Origin: Vibrio coralliilyticus ATCC BAA-450
Lineage (GTDB): Bacteria; Pseudomonadota; Gammaproteobacteria; Enterobacterales; Vibrionaceae
Direction of reading: 5' to 3'
NCBI RefSeq assembly: GCF_000176135.1
Contig: NZ_ACZN01000020.1
Span: 1-64,000 of the forward strand
Length of the DNA stretch: 64,000 nucleotides
Numbering within the stretch: the stretch's first letter is position 1; each line of letters starts with the position of its first letter. The notes below the pieces were generated by a model. The model was given only the letters and a program-made list of their open reading frames with translations. It searched no databases and was not told the origin of the DNA. Below, in pieces: positions 46,102 through 54,651 of the stretch. Position numbers and translations under genes: made by a program.

Positions 46102-48567
46102 TTACTGTTTTTTACCACGCGCTTTCTTCACTTTATTGCGTGGTTTTTTCTTACGCGCTTTATCTGAAGGTTTCTTCGAGGCTTTACTGCCTTTACCTTC
46201 TTCCTGGCTGCCATCCGGGCGTTTAGTTGGTTCGACCATAGGCTTAGCTTTGTCTACTGAACGTCGACCATTCGCTGCCGCGTTTTTTTTCGCCTTAGCT
46301 TTTTTCTGTGCCTCGGCTGCGCGTTTTTTGGCTGTTTTTCCTTTGCCGCGTAGCTTACGACTAGTTTCGACTAATTCAAAGTCAATTTGTCGATCATCTA
46401 GATTTACAGACAGCACTTTCACTTTCACTGCATCACCTAGACGATAGATGGCACCGAAGCTCTCACCGATCAATCGCTGTCCAATTGGGTCGAACTGGTA
46501 GTAGTCGTTTGCCAGTGTAGAAATATGCACTAGCCCGTCAATATGCAGTTCGGTTAATCGGACAAAGAAGCCAAAGCCAGTCACATTAGCAATCACGCCT
46601 TCCAGCTCTTCACCAACGTGGTCTTGCATGTACTCACATTTGAGCCAATCAGACACTTCCCGCGTCGCATCATCGGCACGACGTTCAGTCATCGAACACT
46701 GCTCACCGTAGAAATCCATGTCATCAAAGGAATAGTGGAAGCCGCCCGTAGGTGTCCAACGGTCTTTCAGCGTTCCATTCTCTTTTGCGATTAAATATTT
46801 GATCGCACGATGAAGTAAAAGGTCAGGGTAACGACGAATAGGTGAAGTAAAGTGCGCATAGCGTTTCAATGCCAGACCGAAGTGACCACAGTTATCGGCG
46901 TTGTACACCGCCTGCTTCATTGAGCGAAGCAGCATAGTCTGGATCAACTCTTTATCTTGGCGTTGGCCAATCTGTCTAACTAAATCGGCGTAATCTGTTG
47001 GTGATGGTTCCAAGCCACCTTTCAGGTCTAACCCAAGCTCACTGAGAAAATCACGGAACCCTGTCAAGCGCTGTTCGCCTGGAGATTCGTGAATTCGATA
47101 TAGTGCCGGCTCTTTGGCTTTTTCAACCAACGACGCTGACGCGATGTTAGCCAGAATCATACACTCTTCAATGATCTTATGAGCGTCATTGCGAATCACT
47201 GGTTCAATACTGTCGATCTTACGCTCTGCATTGAAGATGAATTTGGTTTCAACAGTTTCAAACTCAATGGCGCCACGGTTGTCCCGCGCATGCTTAAGCA
47301 CTTTGTACATCTTGTGCAGTTCTTCAAGATGAGGAACCAAAGGTTGGTATCGCTGACGTAGCTCTTCGTCACCTTCAAGAATATGGTGCACTTTGTTGTA
47401 GGTCAGGCGCGCATGCGAGTTCATCACTGCTTCGTAATGCTTATATCCGGAGAGCTTACCTGACTCAGAAATGGTCATTTCACACACCATACACAGGCGG
47501 TCAACTTGTGGGTTTAGCGAACACAAGCCGTTAGACAGCACTTCCGGTAACATTGGCACCACTTGTGATGGGAAATAGACCGAGTTACCGCGATTGATGG
47601 CTTCCTTATCCAATGCAGAATCTGGGCGGACGTAGTAACTCACATCGGCAATCGCAACCCAAAGGCGCCAGCCGCCGCTTTTCTTCGCTTCACAATAAAC
47701 CGCATCATCAAAGTCACGCGCATCTTCACCATCAATAGTGACAAGCGGAAGTTCACGCAAATCGACACGACCTTGCTTGGCCTCTTCTGGCACTTCTTCA
47801 CCGAGCCCTTCGATTTGCTTATCCACTTCTTCAGGCCACTCGTGAGGAATTTGGTGAGTGCGAATCGCGATCTGTGTTTCCATTCCCGGCGCCATATTCT
47901 CGCCCAGAACTTCGATCACTTTGCCCATCATGCCACGCGAACGAGAACCGCGCTCGGTGATTTCAATCACAACGACATTGCCCATTCGAGCACCTGCACG
48001 CAGCTCATTGGGGATGAGAATATCTTGGCTGATACGAGAATCATCTGGCACAACGTAGGAATAGCCATACTCCATAAAGAAGCGACCCACGATTTGCGTC
48101 TGACGCTCCTCAAGTACCCGAACTAAACGACCTTCTTTTCTTCCTCGCTTCGAGTTCTGTGTTGGCTGGACTAAAACATAGTCACCATGCAGAACACTTT
48201 TCATCTGATGGTGAGGCAGTACTACATCGTTATCTTTGCCCACACTCCCTTCAGGTCGCACCCAGCCATGACCATCTTTGTGTCCGATAACGTAACCTTT
48301 CACCATTTCGAGTTTTTCTGGCAAGGCATAGCACTGACGACGCGTGAACACCAGTTGACCGTCACGCTCCATCGCTCTTAATCTGCGGCGTAAACCTTCA
48401 TACTGCTCTTCACCTTCTAGATGTAGAGCTTCAAACAGATCATTGCGATTCAAAGGAACACCAGCTTGTTCAAGAAATTCAAGAATGAACTCTCGACTTG
48501 GAACAGGGTTTTCATAGTTCTCTGATTCGCGAGCTGCAAATGGATCGTTTGGGGTGCTTTCTGACAT
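46102..48567 (-). CDS. rnr: Ribonuclease R
   Basis: A 3'-to-5' exoribonuclease (821 aa) that degrades structured RNA, rRNA fragments and tmRNA-tagged messages. Order: helix-turn-helix and cold-shock domains (about 20-250), the RNB catalytic domain (TIDGEDARDFDDAVYCE with metal-binding Asp; SPIRRYPDLLLHRAIKYL), an S1 domain (EGVIANVTGFGFFVRL, about 645-725) and a Lys/Arg-rich tail of about 95 residues. Length is close to E. coli RNase R (813). First of the rnr-rlmB pair. Confidence 0.97.
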   Translation of the reverse strand: MSESTPNDPFAARESENYENPVPSREFILEFLEQAGVPLNRNDLFEALHLEGEEQYEGLRRRLRAMERDGQLVFTRRQCYALPEKLEMVKGYVIGHKDGHGWVRPEGSVGKDNDVVLPHHQMKSVLHGDYVLVQPTQNSKRGRKEGRLVRVLEERQTQIVGRFFMEYGYSYVVPDDSRISQDILIPNELRAGARMGNVVVIEITERGSRSRGMMGKVIEVLGENMAPGMETQIAIRTHQIPHEWPEEVDKQIEGLGEEVPEEAKQGRVDLRELPLVTIDGEDARDFDDAVYCEAKKSGGWRLWVAIADVSYYVRPDSALDKEAINRGNSVYFPSQVVPMLPEVLSNGLCSLNPQVDRLCMVCEMTISESGKLSGYKHYEAVMNSHARLTYNKVHHILEGDEELRQRYQPLVPHLEELHKMYKVLKHARDNRGAIEFETVETKFIFNAERKIDSIEPVIRNDAHKIIEECMILANIASASLVEKAKEPALYRIHESPGEQRLTGFRDFLSELGLDLKGGLEPSPTDYADLVRQIGQRQDKELIQTMLLRSMKQAVYNADNCGHFGLALKRYAHFTSPIRRYPDLLLHRAIKYLIAKENGTLKDRWTPTGGFHYSFDDMDFYGEQCSMTERRADDATREVSDWLKCEYMQDHVGEELEGVIANVTGFGFFVRLTELHIDGLVHISTLANDYYQFDPIGQRLIGESFGAIYRLGDAVKVKVLSVNLDDRQIDFELVETSRKLRGKGKTAKKRAAEAQKKAKAKKNAAANGRRSVDKAKPMVEPTKRPDGSQEEGKGSKASKKPSDKARKKKPRNKVKKARGKKQ

Positions 48568-48816
48568 AGGCGCGCCTAATTAAACAAGGAAGGTAATTAA
48601 AGCTAGTATATCCGACTCACTTACTAAGCTACAGGAGAGTTAGATTAAAAAGCCAAATTCTCGCTCTATTTTCATAACTTACCATCTATGATCACAATCT
48701 TTTACAACGTACGTTAAAGATCACACATTAGTGAAAATGACAAAGCAAACGATTGCAATGGTAAAGTTTAACTTTATTATTCAGTCAAATTTTACTGTCC
48801 ATATTTAGGTTTCGTT

Positions 48817-50220
48817 ATGAGTATTAAACGTTCTTTACTCGCTGCCACAATCGCTGGGTTATGTTCTTTTTCTGTTTCTGCGGCTGAAAAAGCCGATTTA
48901 ATGATCACAGATGCCATGGTTCTGACCATGAACCAGGATAAACAAGTGTTCGAGAAAGGTACGGTTGTCATCAAAGGTAACCAGATCCTAGCCGTTGGTG
49001 ACCAGTCGCTTGAAAAGCAGTACCAAGCAAAGAAAACGCTTGATGTGGATGGCGACATTGTGATGCCGGGGCTAATCAACACCCATACCCATGTTTCAAT
49101 GACGGTATTCCGTTCACTTGCGGATGATGTACCCGATCGTTTACATCGTTATATCTTCCCGCTGGAGGCTAAGCTTGTCTCTCGCGATATGGTGCGCATT
49201 GGTGCCAACCTCGGTAACGTCGAAATGGTCAAAGGAGGCGTAACAACTTATGCCGACATGTACTACTTTGAGGATGAAGTGGCTAAGACTGTCGATAAAA
49301 TCGGTATGCGAGCCATTCTTGGTGAAACAGTGATTAAATTCCCTGTTGCTGATGCGGCTAATGCAGAAGAAGGGATTCAATACGCACTCAACTTTATTGA
49401 AGAATACAAAGACCACCCACGTATTACACCCGCTTTCGCACCGCATGCCCCTTACACCAATACGACTGAAACTCTGCAGAAGATTGCCAAGCTGTCATTG
49501 GAAAAGGATGTGCCGGTCATGATTCACCTTGCAGAATCGCATCGTGAAGAAGAAAAAATTGCAGAGCGAGCTGAAGGCATGTCTCCCGTTGAGTACATGG
49601 ATAGCATTGGTGCTCTCAACAAGAACTTGGTTGGCGCACATATGATTCTGGTCGATGACAAAGACATTGAACTGGTTAAGCAATCGGATATGGGCGTTGC
49701 CCATAACATGAGTGCCAACATCAAGTCAGCAAAAGGCGTATCACCAGCGCTTAAGATGTACGATGAAAATGTTCGTATCGGTTTAGGTACTGACGGTCCA
49801 ATGTCGGGCAACACTCTAAGCACGATTGATGAGTTCAACCAAGTTGCTAAGGTTCACAAGTTGGTCAACAAAGACCGTGCAGCAATGCCACCGATTAAAG
49901 TCATCGATATGGCGACCATGGGCGCCGCGAAAGCACTGCATATGGAAGATAAGATTGGTTCTCTAGAAGCGGGCAAGCTGGCAGATATCATCGTTGTTGA
50001 TACCAAAGCACCTAATATGGTTCCAGTCTACAACCCATACTCTGCCTTGGTTTATTCAGCGAACTCCGGCAACGTTCGTCACACCATCGTTGATGGGAAA
50101 ATCCTGATGAAAGACCGCGACATGCTCACAGTCGATGAAGACGCGATTCGCAAAGAAGCGCTGGAGTTTACCAAAGTCGTACGTGAAACCGTGATTGAAT
50201 CAGGTGAAGTGGTTCAATAA
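48817..50220 (+). CDS. Exported amidohydrolase, MTA/SAH-deaminase-like
   Basis: A 467-aa amidohydrolase-superfamily enzyme with a signal peptide (about 22 residues, ending SVSA-AE), so it is periplasmic. The metal-dependent barrel shows NTHTHVSM, HAPYTNTTE, HLAESHREEE, and GLGTDGPMSGNTLST, and the C-terminal GSLEAGKLADIIVVD of the family. The nearest functional group is the MtaD/SsnA/TRZ class that deaminates S-adenosylhomocysteine, methylthioadenosine or related compounds, but most of those are cytosolic. Substrate not settled by sequence alone. It is alone between divergent rnr and convergent motX. Confidence 0.85.
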   Translation: MSIKRSLLAATIAGLCSFSVSAAEKADLMITDAMVLTMNQDKQVFEKGTVVIKGNQILAVGDQSLEKQYQAKKTLDVDGDIVMPGLINTHTHVSMTVFRSLADDVPDRLHRYIFPLEAKLVSRDMVRIGANLGNVEMVKGGVTTYADMYYFEDEVAKTVDKIGMRAILGETVIKFPVADAANAEEGIQYALNFIEEYKDHPRITPAFAPHAPYTNTTETLQKIAKLSLEKDVPVMIHLAESHREEEKIAERAEGMSPVEYMDSIGALNKNLVGAHMILVDDKDIELVKQSDMGVAHNMSANIKSAKGVSPALKMYDENVRIGLGTDGPMSGNTLSTIDEFNQVAKVHKLVNKDRAAMPPIKVIDMATMGAAKALHMEDKIGSLEAGKLADIIVVDTKAPNMVPVYNPYSALVYSANSGNVRHTIVDGKILMKDRDMLTVDEDAIRKEALEFTKVVRETVIESGEVVQ

Positions 50221-50237
50221 TCACCTGCTCTAGAAGT

Positions 50238-50268
50238 AACAACGCCCAACATATGCTGGGCGTTGTTG
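50238..50268 (+). terminator. Terminator of the amidohydrolase gene
   Basis: Hairpin AACGCCCA / TGGGCGTT on the plus strand, 18 bases past the stop. The T-run after it is weak (TGTTGTATAA), and the same hairpin could also stop motX read in the other direction. Confidence 0.6.
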
Positions 50269-50297
50269 TATAACCTGAGTGCAGTCAGATTATCGCT

Positions 50298-50936
50298 TTA
50301 CCAGAAAGTATCGCGTTTTTTGGCTCTGGCGATAATATTCTGTGGCATTCTCCGCTCTAAGCCTTGCCGCAGAATTGAAATTCGTTTGTGCGTGCGCTGA
50401 TCCGCCGTCACGGAGTTATACAGCCAGCGATACGCATCTTCATAATCCAACGGGCTGCCATAATCACGTAGTAGCAGTTCTGCCAAATGAATGCGAGCAT
50501 TCAGGTTGCCCATTGCAGCCGCTTCGCGCAGGTAAGGGATCGCACGCTCTTTGTCCTGCTGAACTAAAGTTCCGCGCGAGTAATAGCGACCAAGCTGCTC
50601 CAACGCTGCAGGTAACCCCTGGTGCGCCGCATTTTCCATATAGTACAAGCCCAGTTCGACATCCTGCTCGACACAGACCCCCCACGCCAGCATGTCACCA
50701 TACAAAAACTCGTAGGATGGCAGGCTGATCCGGGTCGCTCGAGCGACGATATCTTCAACTAATTGGCAACTGTCTGCTTTAACTTGTTCTAAATGTTTGT
50801 TTTCGTTGATCAGTTTTATCAGTTCAGCTTCGGTATATATGGGAATAGGCTCACCGATTTCAGCAAGCTCATTGGCATTAGCCACAGAAGCCCCAAACAA
50901 AAATACCATCGAAGCAGCTAACTTTCTTAGCTTCAT
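50298..50936 (-). CDS. motX: Sodium-driven flagellar motor protein MotX
   Basis: Periplasmic protein (212 aa) needed for the Na+-driven polar flagellum of vibrios; with MotY it forms the T-ring that holds the PomA/PomB stator. Signal peptide ends NA-NE (about residue 22). Sel1-type repeats follow (for example ALEQLGRYYSRGTLVQQDKE and NLNARIHLAELLLRDYGSPL), with Cys pairs at CQLVED and GVCVEQ. The start at 50936 (ATG after AGAG) gives the 212 aa of V. alginolyticus MotX; an upstream GTG at 50945 is also in frame. A FliA-type promoter lies upstream. Confidence 0.93.
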   Translation of the reverse strand: MKLRKLAASMVFLFGASVANANELAEIGEPIPIYTEAELIKLINENKHLEQVKADSCQLVEDIVARATRISLPSYEFLYGDMLAWGVCVEQDVELGLYYMENAAHQGLPAALEQLGRYYSRGTLVQQDKERAIPYLREAAAMGNLNARIHLAELLLRDYGSPLDYEDAYRWLYNSVTADQRTHKRISILRQGLERRMPQNIIARAKKRDTFW

Positions 50937-51060
50937 TGTCTGCACTCTTTGACTTCGATAATGTCTCCACCTGTCTACTCACCAAGACAGGTTATACAAG
51001 CTGGGTTCTTAGCAACCTGTATCTTTAGGATTAACCAAACAAACGGCAATCTTGATACCT

Positions 51061-51087
51061 GTATCGGCAACGGCTGCTAACTCTTTA
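51061..51087 (-). promoter_or_regulatory. Sigma-28 (FliA) promoter of motX
   Basis: On the minus strand TAAA (51084-51087) and GCCGATAC (51061-51068) are separated by 15 bases, matching TAAA-N15-GCCGATAA in 11 of 12 positions. It lies about 125 bases upstream of motX, with no other gene between. Confidence 0.85.
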
Positions 51088-51154
51088 ATCAAAATTGCCG
51101 ACGACTGGCAAAAACTTGCCACTGTCAGTATAGATAATGCATGAAAATTGAGCA

Positions 51155-51186
51155 TAAAAAAACCAGCGCTAATGCGCTGGTTTTTG
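51155..51186 (-). terminator. Terminator of purA
   Basis: Minus-strand hairpin AAACCAGCGC / GCGCTGGTTT with a T run, 22 bases past the purA stop. Confidence 0.92.
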
Positions 51187-51208
51187 CAATCATTGATAAC
51201 AATCAGAA

Positions 51209-52525
51209 TTAAGCTTCGTAAGGGTGAACCTTGATGATTGTTTCGTTACGGTCTGGGCCAGTAGAGATAATATCCACTGGAACACCCGTTAGCTCTTCGA
51301 TACGTTTGATGTAGTCTAGAGCTGCTTGTGGAAGCGCGTCGATAGACTTAGCACCAAATGTTGTCTCAGACCAACCTGGCATTGTTTCGTAGATTGGCGT
51401 TGCTTCTTCGAATGACTCAGCTGCCATTGGAGAAACTTCTAGGATAGCGCCATCTTTCATCTTGTAACCAGTACAGATCTTGATCTCTTTCAGACCATCA
51501 AGAACGTCAAGTTTAGTCAGACACATGCCTGTTAGTGAGTTGATTTGGATTGCACGGCGCATTGCCACTGCATCAAACCAACCAGTACGACGTAGACGAC
51601 CAGTTGTTGCGCCAAACTCGTGGCCAACATCACCTAGGTGTTTACCAACTGGATCTTGCTTGTCTTGACCATCGTAAAGCTCTGTTGGGAAAGGACCTGA
51701 ACCAACACGAGTACAATACGCTTTAGTGATACCAAGGATGTAACCGATATGACGAGGGCCAAAACCAGAACCTGCAGCAACACCACCAGCCGTCGTGTTA
51801 GAAGACGTTACGTATGGATAAGTACCGTGGTCGATATCAAGTAGTGTACCTTGAGCGCCTTCGAACATGATCTTGTCGCCGCGCTTACGTGCTGCGTCTA
51901 GTTCGTCGGTTACGTCCATTACCATTGAAGTAAGAAGGTCTGCGTAACCCATGCACTGCTCAAGTACTTCTTCGTAGCTTACTGTTTCTGCTTTGTAGAA
52001 GTGCTCCAGCTGGAAGTTATGGAATTCCATCACTTCTTTTAGTTTCTCAGCGAACATTTCTTTATCGAAAAGATCACCAACGCGTAGACCGCGACGAGCC
52101 ACTTTATCTTCGTAAGCTGGACCGATACCACGACCCGTTGTACCGATAGCTTTCGCGCCACGAGCGATTTCACGTGCGTTGTCGATAGCGATGTGGTACG
52201 GAAGAATTAGAGGACAAGCTTCAGAAACGAAAAGACGCTCGCGTACTGGAATACCGCGCTCTTCAAGAGGCTTCATTTCTTTAAGGAGAGCTTCAGGCGA
52301 TAGTACTACGCCATTACCGATAACACATTTTACGTTATCGCGAAGAATACCTGATGGAATTAAGTGAAGAACGGTTTTTTCACCGTCAATGACTAGAGTG
52401 TGACCTGCGTTGTGACCGCCTTGGTAGCGAACCACGTATTTTGCATCTTCAGTTAAAAGGTCTACGATTTTACCTTTACCTTCGTCACCCCATTGGGTGC
52501 CCAGAACGACTACGTTATTTCCCAT
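51209..52525 (-). CDS. purA: Adenylosuccinate synthetase
   Basis: GTP-dependent enzyme (438 aa) that condenses IMP and aspartate to adenylosuccinate, the first committed step to AMP. The Gly-rich loop GTQWGDEGKGKIVD at the N-terminus, GTTGRGIGPAYEDKVAR, and the C-terminal ISTGPDRNETI are characteristic. Length is close to E. coli PurA (432). Own terminator; no sign of a purine riboswitch in the short upstream region. Confidence 0.97.
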   Translation of the reverse strand: MGNNVVVLGTQWGDEGKGKIVDLLTEDAKYVVRYQGGHNAGHTLVIDGEKTVLHLIPSGILRDNVKCVIGNGVVLSPEALLKEMKPLEERGIPVRERLFVSEACPLILPYHIAIDNAREIARGAKAIGTTGRGIGPAYEDKVARRGLRVGDLFDKEMFAEKLKEVMEFHNFQLEHFYKAETVSYEEVLEQCMGYADLLTSMVMDVTDELDAARKRGDKIMFEGAQGTLLDIDHGTYPYVTSSNTTAGGVAAGSGFGPRHIGYILGITKAYCTRVGSGPFPTELYDGQDKQDPVGKHLGDVGHEFGATTGRLRRTGWFDAVAMRRAIQINSLTGMCLTKLDVLDGLKEIKICTGYKMKDGAILEVSPMAAESFEEATPIYETMPGWSETTFGAKSIDALPQAALDYIKRIEELTGVPVDIISTGPDRNETIIKVHPYEA

Positions 52526-52658
52526 CTTTCCAAGTCTGATTGCTAGTTAAAAATGGATTCTAGCACTGAATCACACTTCTTGCAGTCATTTTTTAATCAT
52601 AGAAGTGTAATGAAGCACTAACCCTTTGTTAGTGCTACTATTAGGGGTCGTTTTGACC

Positions 52659-53600
52659 CTACTCATCGGCATAAATCTTCACTAGCAGGCTGCCATCTGC
52701 GCCAATGCTCGCTCGGTACATACCACTGCTGTTCATTGCAAAGTGAACACGTCCATCACCGTCAATGGCGATCAGCCCCCCTTCGCCGCCCATGGTCTTC
52801 AACTCGCCTTGGATCACAGTCTCGCAGGCCGTATGAACATCTTCCTTGAGATAACGCATCCGTGCTGCCACATCACTCGCGACAGTCTTGCGAATAAAGT
52901 ATTCCCCCATTCCGGTGGTCGATACCGCCACGTTACCATTTTCGGCAAACGTACCCGCGCCAATGATGGAAGAATCCCCCACTCGACCGTACTTTTTGTT
53001 GGTCACACCACCAGTACTGGTGGCTGCCGCTAAATTGCCTTGCTTATCCAGCGCAACAGCACCGACTGTGCCGTATTTCTTGTCATCCGGGTATTTCGAC
53101 TCGGATAAGGCAAATAGGCCTTTCTCTTTCATCGACTGCAGTTGGTCATAGCGTCGGTCAGTGACGAAGTAATCTTGTTCGGTGTATTGATGGCCCTGCT
53201 CAAAGGCAAACTCTTCGGCCCCATCTCCGATCAACAGTACATGGTTACTGTCTGTCATCACGTCACGAGCGAGCTCAATCGGGTTACGAATATGGCGCAC
53301 GCCTGCAACAGCACCTGCATTAGCCTCTCTGCCGTGCATAACAGAAGCATCCATTTCGACGATTTCCTTGTGCGTTAACACTGAACCTCGGCCAGCGTTA
53401 AAGTTGACTGAGTCCTCCAGCACCTTCACCGCAGCAACGACCGCATCTATCGCATCACCACCAAGAGCAAGAACATCATGACCAGCACGAACGGACTTTT
53501 CTAAATCGTTGAGAATGTCCGCCTTTAACTCGTCACTCATCTGCTCACGTAAAATTGTTCCTGCGCCGCCATGAATCGCGATTGAAAATGGTTTGCTCAC
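52659..53600 (-). CDS. iaaA: Isoaspartyl peptidase / L-asparaginase (plant-type, Ntn hydrolase)
   Basis: A 313-aa Ntn-hydrolase precursor that splits itself to expose a catalytic Thr. Thr178 in YGTVGAVALD is the predicted new N-terminus, and ATSTGGVTNKKYGRVGDS and GGEGGLIAIDG also match the family. It removes isoaspartyl residues from peptides and hydrolyses asparagine. No signal peptide, so cytosolic. It is a lone gene on the minus strand, 133 bases before slyD's terminator region ends. Confidence 0.93.
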   Translation of the reverse strand: MSKPFSIAIHGGAGTILREQMSDELKADILNDLEKSVRAGHDVLALGGDAIDAVVAAVKVLEDSVNFNAGRGSVLTHKEIVEMDASVMHGREANAGAVAGVRHIRNPIELARDVMTDSNHVLLIGDGAEEFAFEQGHQYTEQDYFVTDRRYDQLQSMKEKGLFALSESKYPDDKKYGTVGAVALDKQGNLAAATSTGGVTNKKYGRVGDSSIIGAGTFAENGNVAVSTTGMGEYFIRKTVASDVAARMRYLKEDVHTACETVIQGELKTMGGEGGLIAIDGDGRVHFAMNSSGMYRASIGADGSLLVKIYADE

Positions 53601-53649
53601 GTCTTACTCCTTTGCAGTGTGCTTTGCTCTCATCACACCTTAGATAAAC

Positions 53650-53683
53650 AAAAAGCGCAAGCTAATCACTTAGCTTGCGCTTT
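53650..53683 (-). terminator. Terminator of slyD
   Basis: Perfect hairpin AAAGCGCAAGCTAA / TTAGCTTGCGCTTT (14 bp, 4-base loop) with a T run on the minus strand. Confidence 0.92.
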
Positions 53684-53726
53684 AAAATCAACACCTGAGC
53701 ACAGTACTCAGGTGGCCTGCTCTCTG

Positions 53727-54293
53727 TTAGTGAGAACCGCAGCTACCGCCACCACAGCAGCCATCTTTCTTCTCTTCAGCGTGGTCATGGTCACCGCCAC
53801 AACAGCCACCTTCGTGATCGTGTGCACCAGCTTGGTGAACATGACCATGTTCGATTTCGTCTGCTGTCGCTTCACGTGTTGCAACAACTTCAACGTCAAA
53901 TGTCAGCGTTTGGCCTGCAAGCATGTGGTTGCCGTCAACCACAACTTCATCACCGTCAACTTCTGTCACTTCTACTGGGATTGGACCTTGGTCTGTATCC
54001 GCTAGAAAACGCATGCCCACTTCAATCTGGTCAACACCCTGGAAAACATTCGCTGGTACACGTTGAACAAGCGCGTCGTTATGATCGCCGTACGCTTCTT
54101 CTGGAGACACTGTTACTGAAAACTGAGCGCCCGCTTCTTTACCTTCCAGTGCAGTTTCAAGACCTGTGATCAGGTTGTTGTTGCCGTGTAGGTAATCCAG
54201 TGGTGCTTCTGCTGTTGACTGATCAACCACTGCGCCATCTTCCAGTTTCACCTGGTAAGCAAGGCTTACTACTACGTTCTTTTCAATTTTCAT
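53727..54293 (-). CDS. slyD: FKBP-type peptidyl-prolyl isomerase SlyD
   Basis: Prolyl isomerase, chaperone and nickel/zinc-binding protein (188 aa) that helps hydrogenase maturation in E. coli. The FKBP fold (VVVSLAYQVKLEDGAVVDQS) with the IF chaperone insert (about 70-130) is followed by a His- and Cys-rich tail from about residue 150 (HGHVHQAGAHDHEGGCCGGD, then a CCGGGSCGSH end). Start follows GGAG. Same neighbours (yheV, kefB, kefG) as in E. coli. Confidence 0.96.
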   Translation of the reverse strand: MKIEKNVVVSLAYQVKLEDGAVVDQSTAEAPLDYLHGNNNLITGLETALEGKEAGAQFSVTVSPEEAYGDHNDALVQRVPANVFQGVDQIEVGMRFLADTDQGPIPVEVTEVDGDEVVVDGNHMLAGQTLTFDVEVVATREATADEIEHGHVHQAGAHDHEGGCCGGDHDHAEEKKDGCCGGGSCGSH

Positions 54294-54309
54294 AATGACT
54301 CCAAGGAGA

Positions 54310-54340
54310 TAAAGAAACGGAGCAATTGAATTGCTCCGAA
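54310..54340 (-). terminator. Terminator between yheV and slyD
   Basis: Minus-strand perfect hairpin CGGAGCAATT / AATTGCTCCG followed by TTTCTTT, between the yheV stop and the slyD ribosome site. The T tail is interrupted, so it may be leaky. Confidence 0.65.
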
Positions 54341-54389
54341 TAACAATTTTCTATGTAGGGTATTATGGGGATCAAATAAAGAAACTCAA

Positions 54390-54584
54390 TCAATCCGGCT
54401 TAAAAATACCGATCATCTCTTGTTGCGAGTGTTCAGTTTTCTCCACAGACTGCGGTTTACGCTGATCCTGATATTCGCACTCAACACACTCGACTAACTC
54501 AATATTATTTTCTATCCACCAGCGTAAGGTGTCTTGCTGAGAACATTTTGGGCAGCTCGCTCCAGCGATAAATCTTTTTTTCAT
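54390..54584 (-). CDS. yheV: YheV-family zinc-ribbon-like protein
   Basis: A 64-aa protein starting MKKRFIAGASCPKCSQQDTL, with Cys pairs CPKC and CVEC that should bind one zinc, and the family ending MIGIFKPD. The start at 54584 matches E. coli YheV; a longer frame from 54602 is unlikely. Function unknown; conserved beside kefB and slyD as in E. coli. Confidence 0.9.
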   Translation of the reverse strand: MKKRFIAGASCPKCSQQDTLRWWIENNIELVECVECEYQDQRKPQSVEKTEHSQQEMIGIFKPD

Positions 54585-54651
54585 TTGTTCATTCCACAAC
54601 ATAAACCTTCACCAGCATCGAATGTTTACCATGCTCTGGGAAGGTTTGGAT

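Noticed and set aside
46136..46447. 103-codon plus-strand frame opposite the rnr tail
   Set aside because: Antisense to the Lys-rich C-terminus of RNase R, where long open frames arise by composition.
53822..54169. 115-codon plus-strand frame opposite slyD
   Set aside because: It is antisense to the His/Cys-rich slyD tail and to the FKBP domain; slyD is clearly the real gene.
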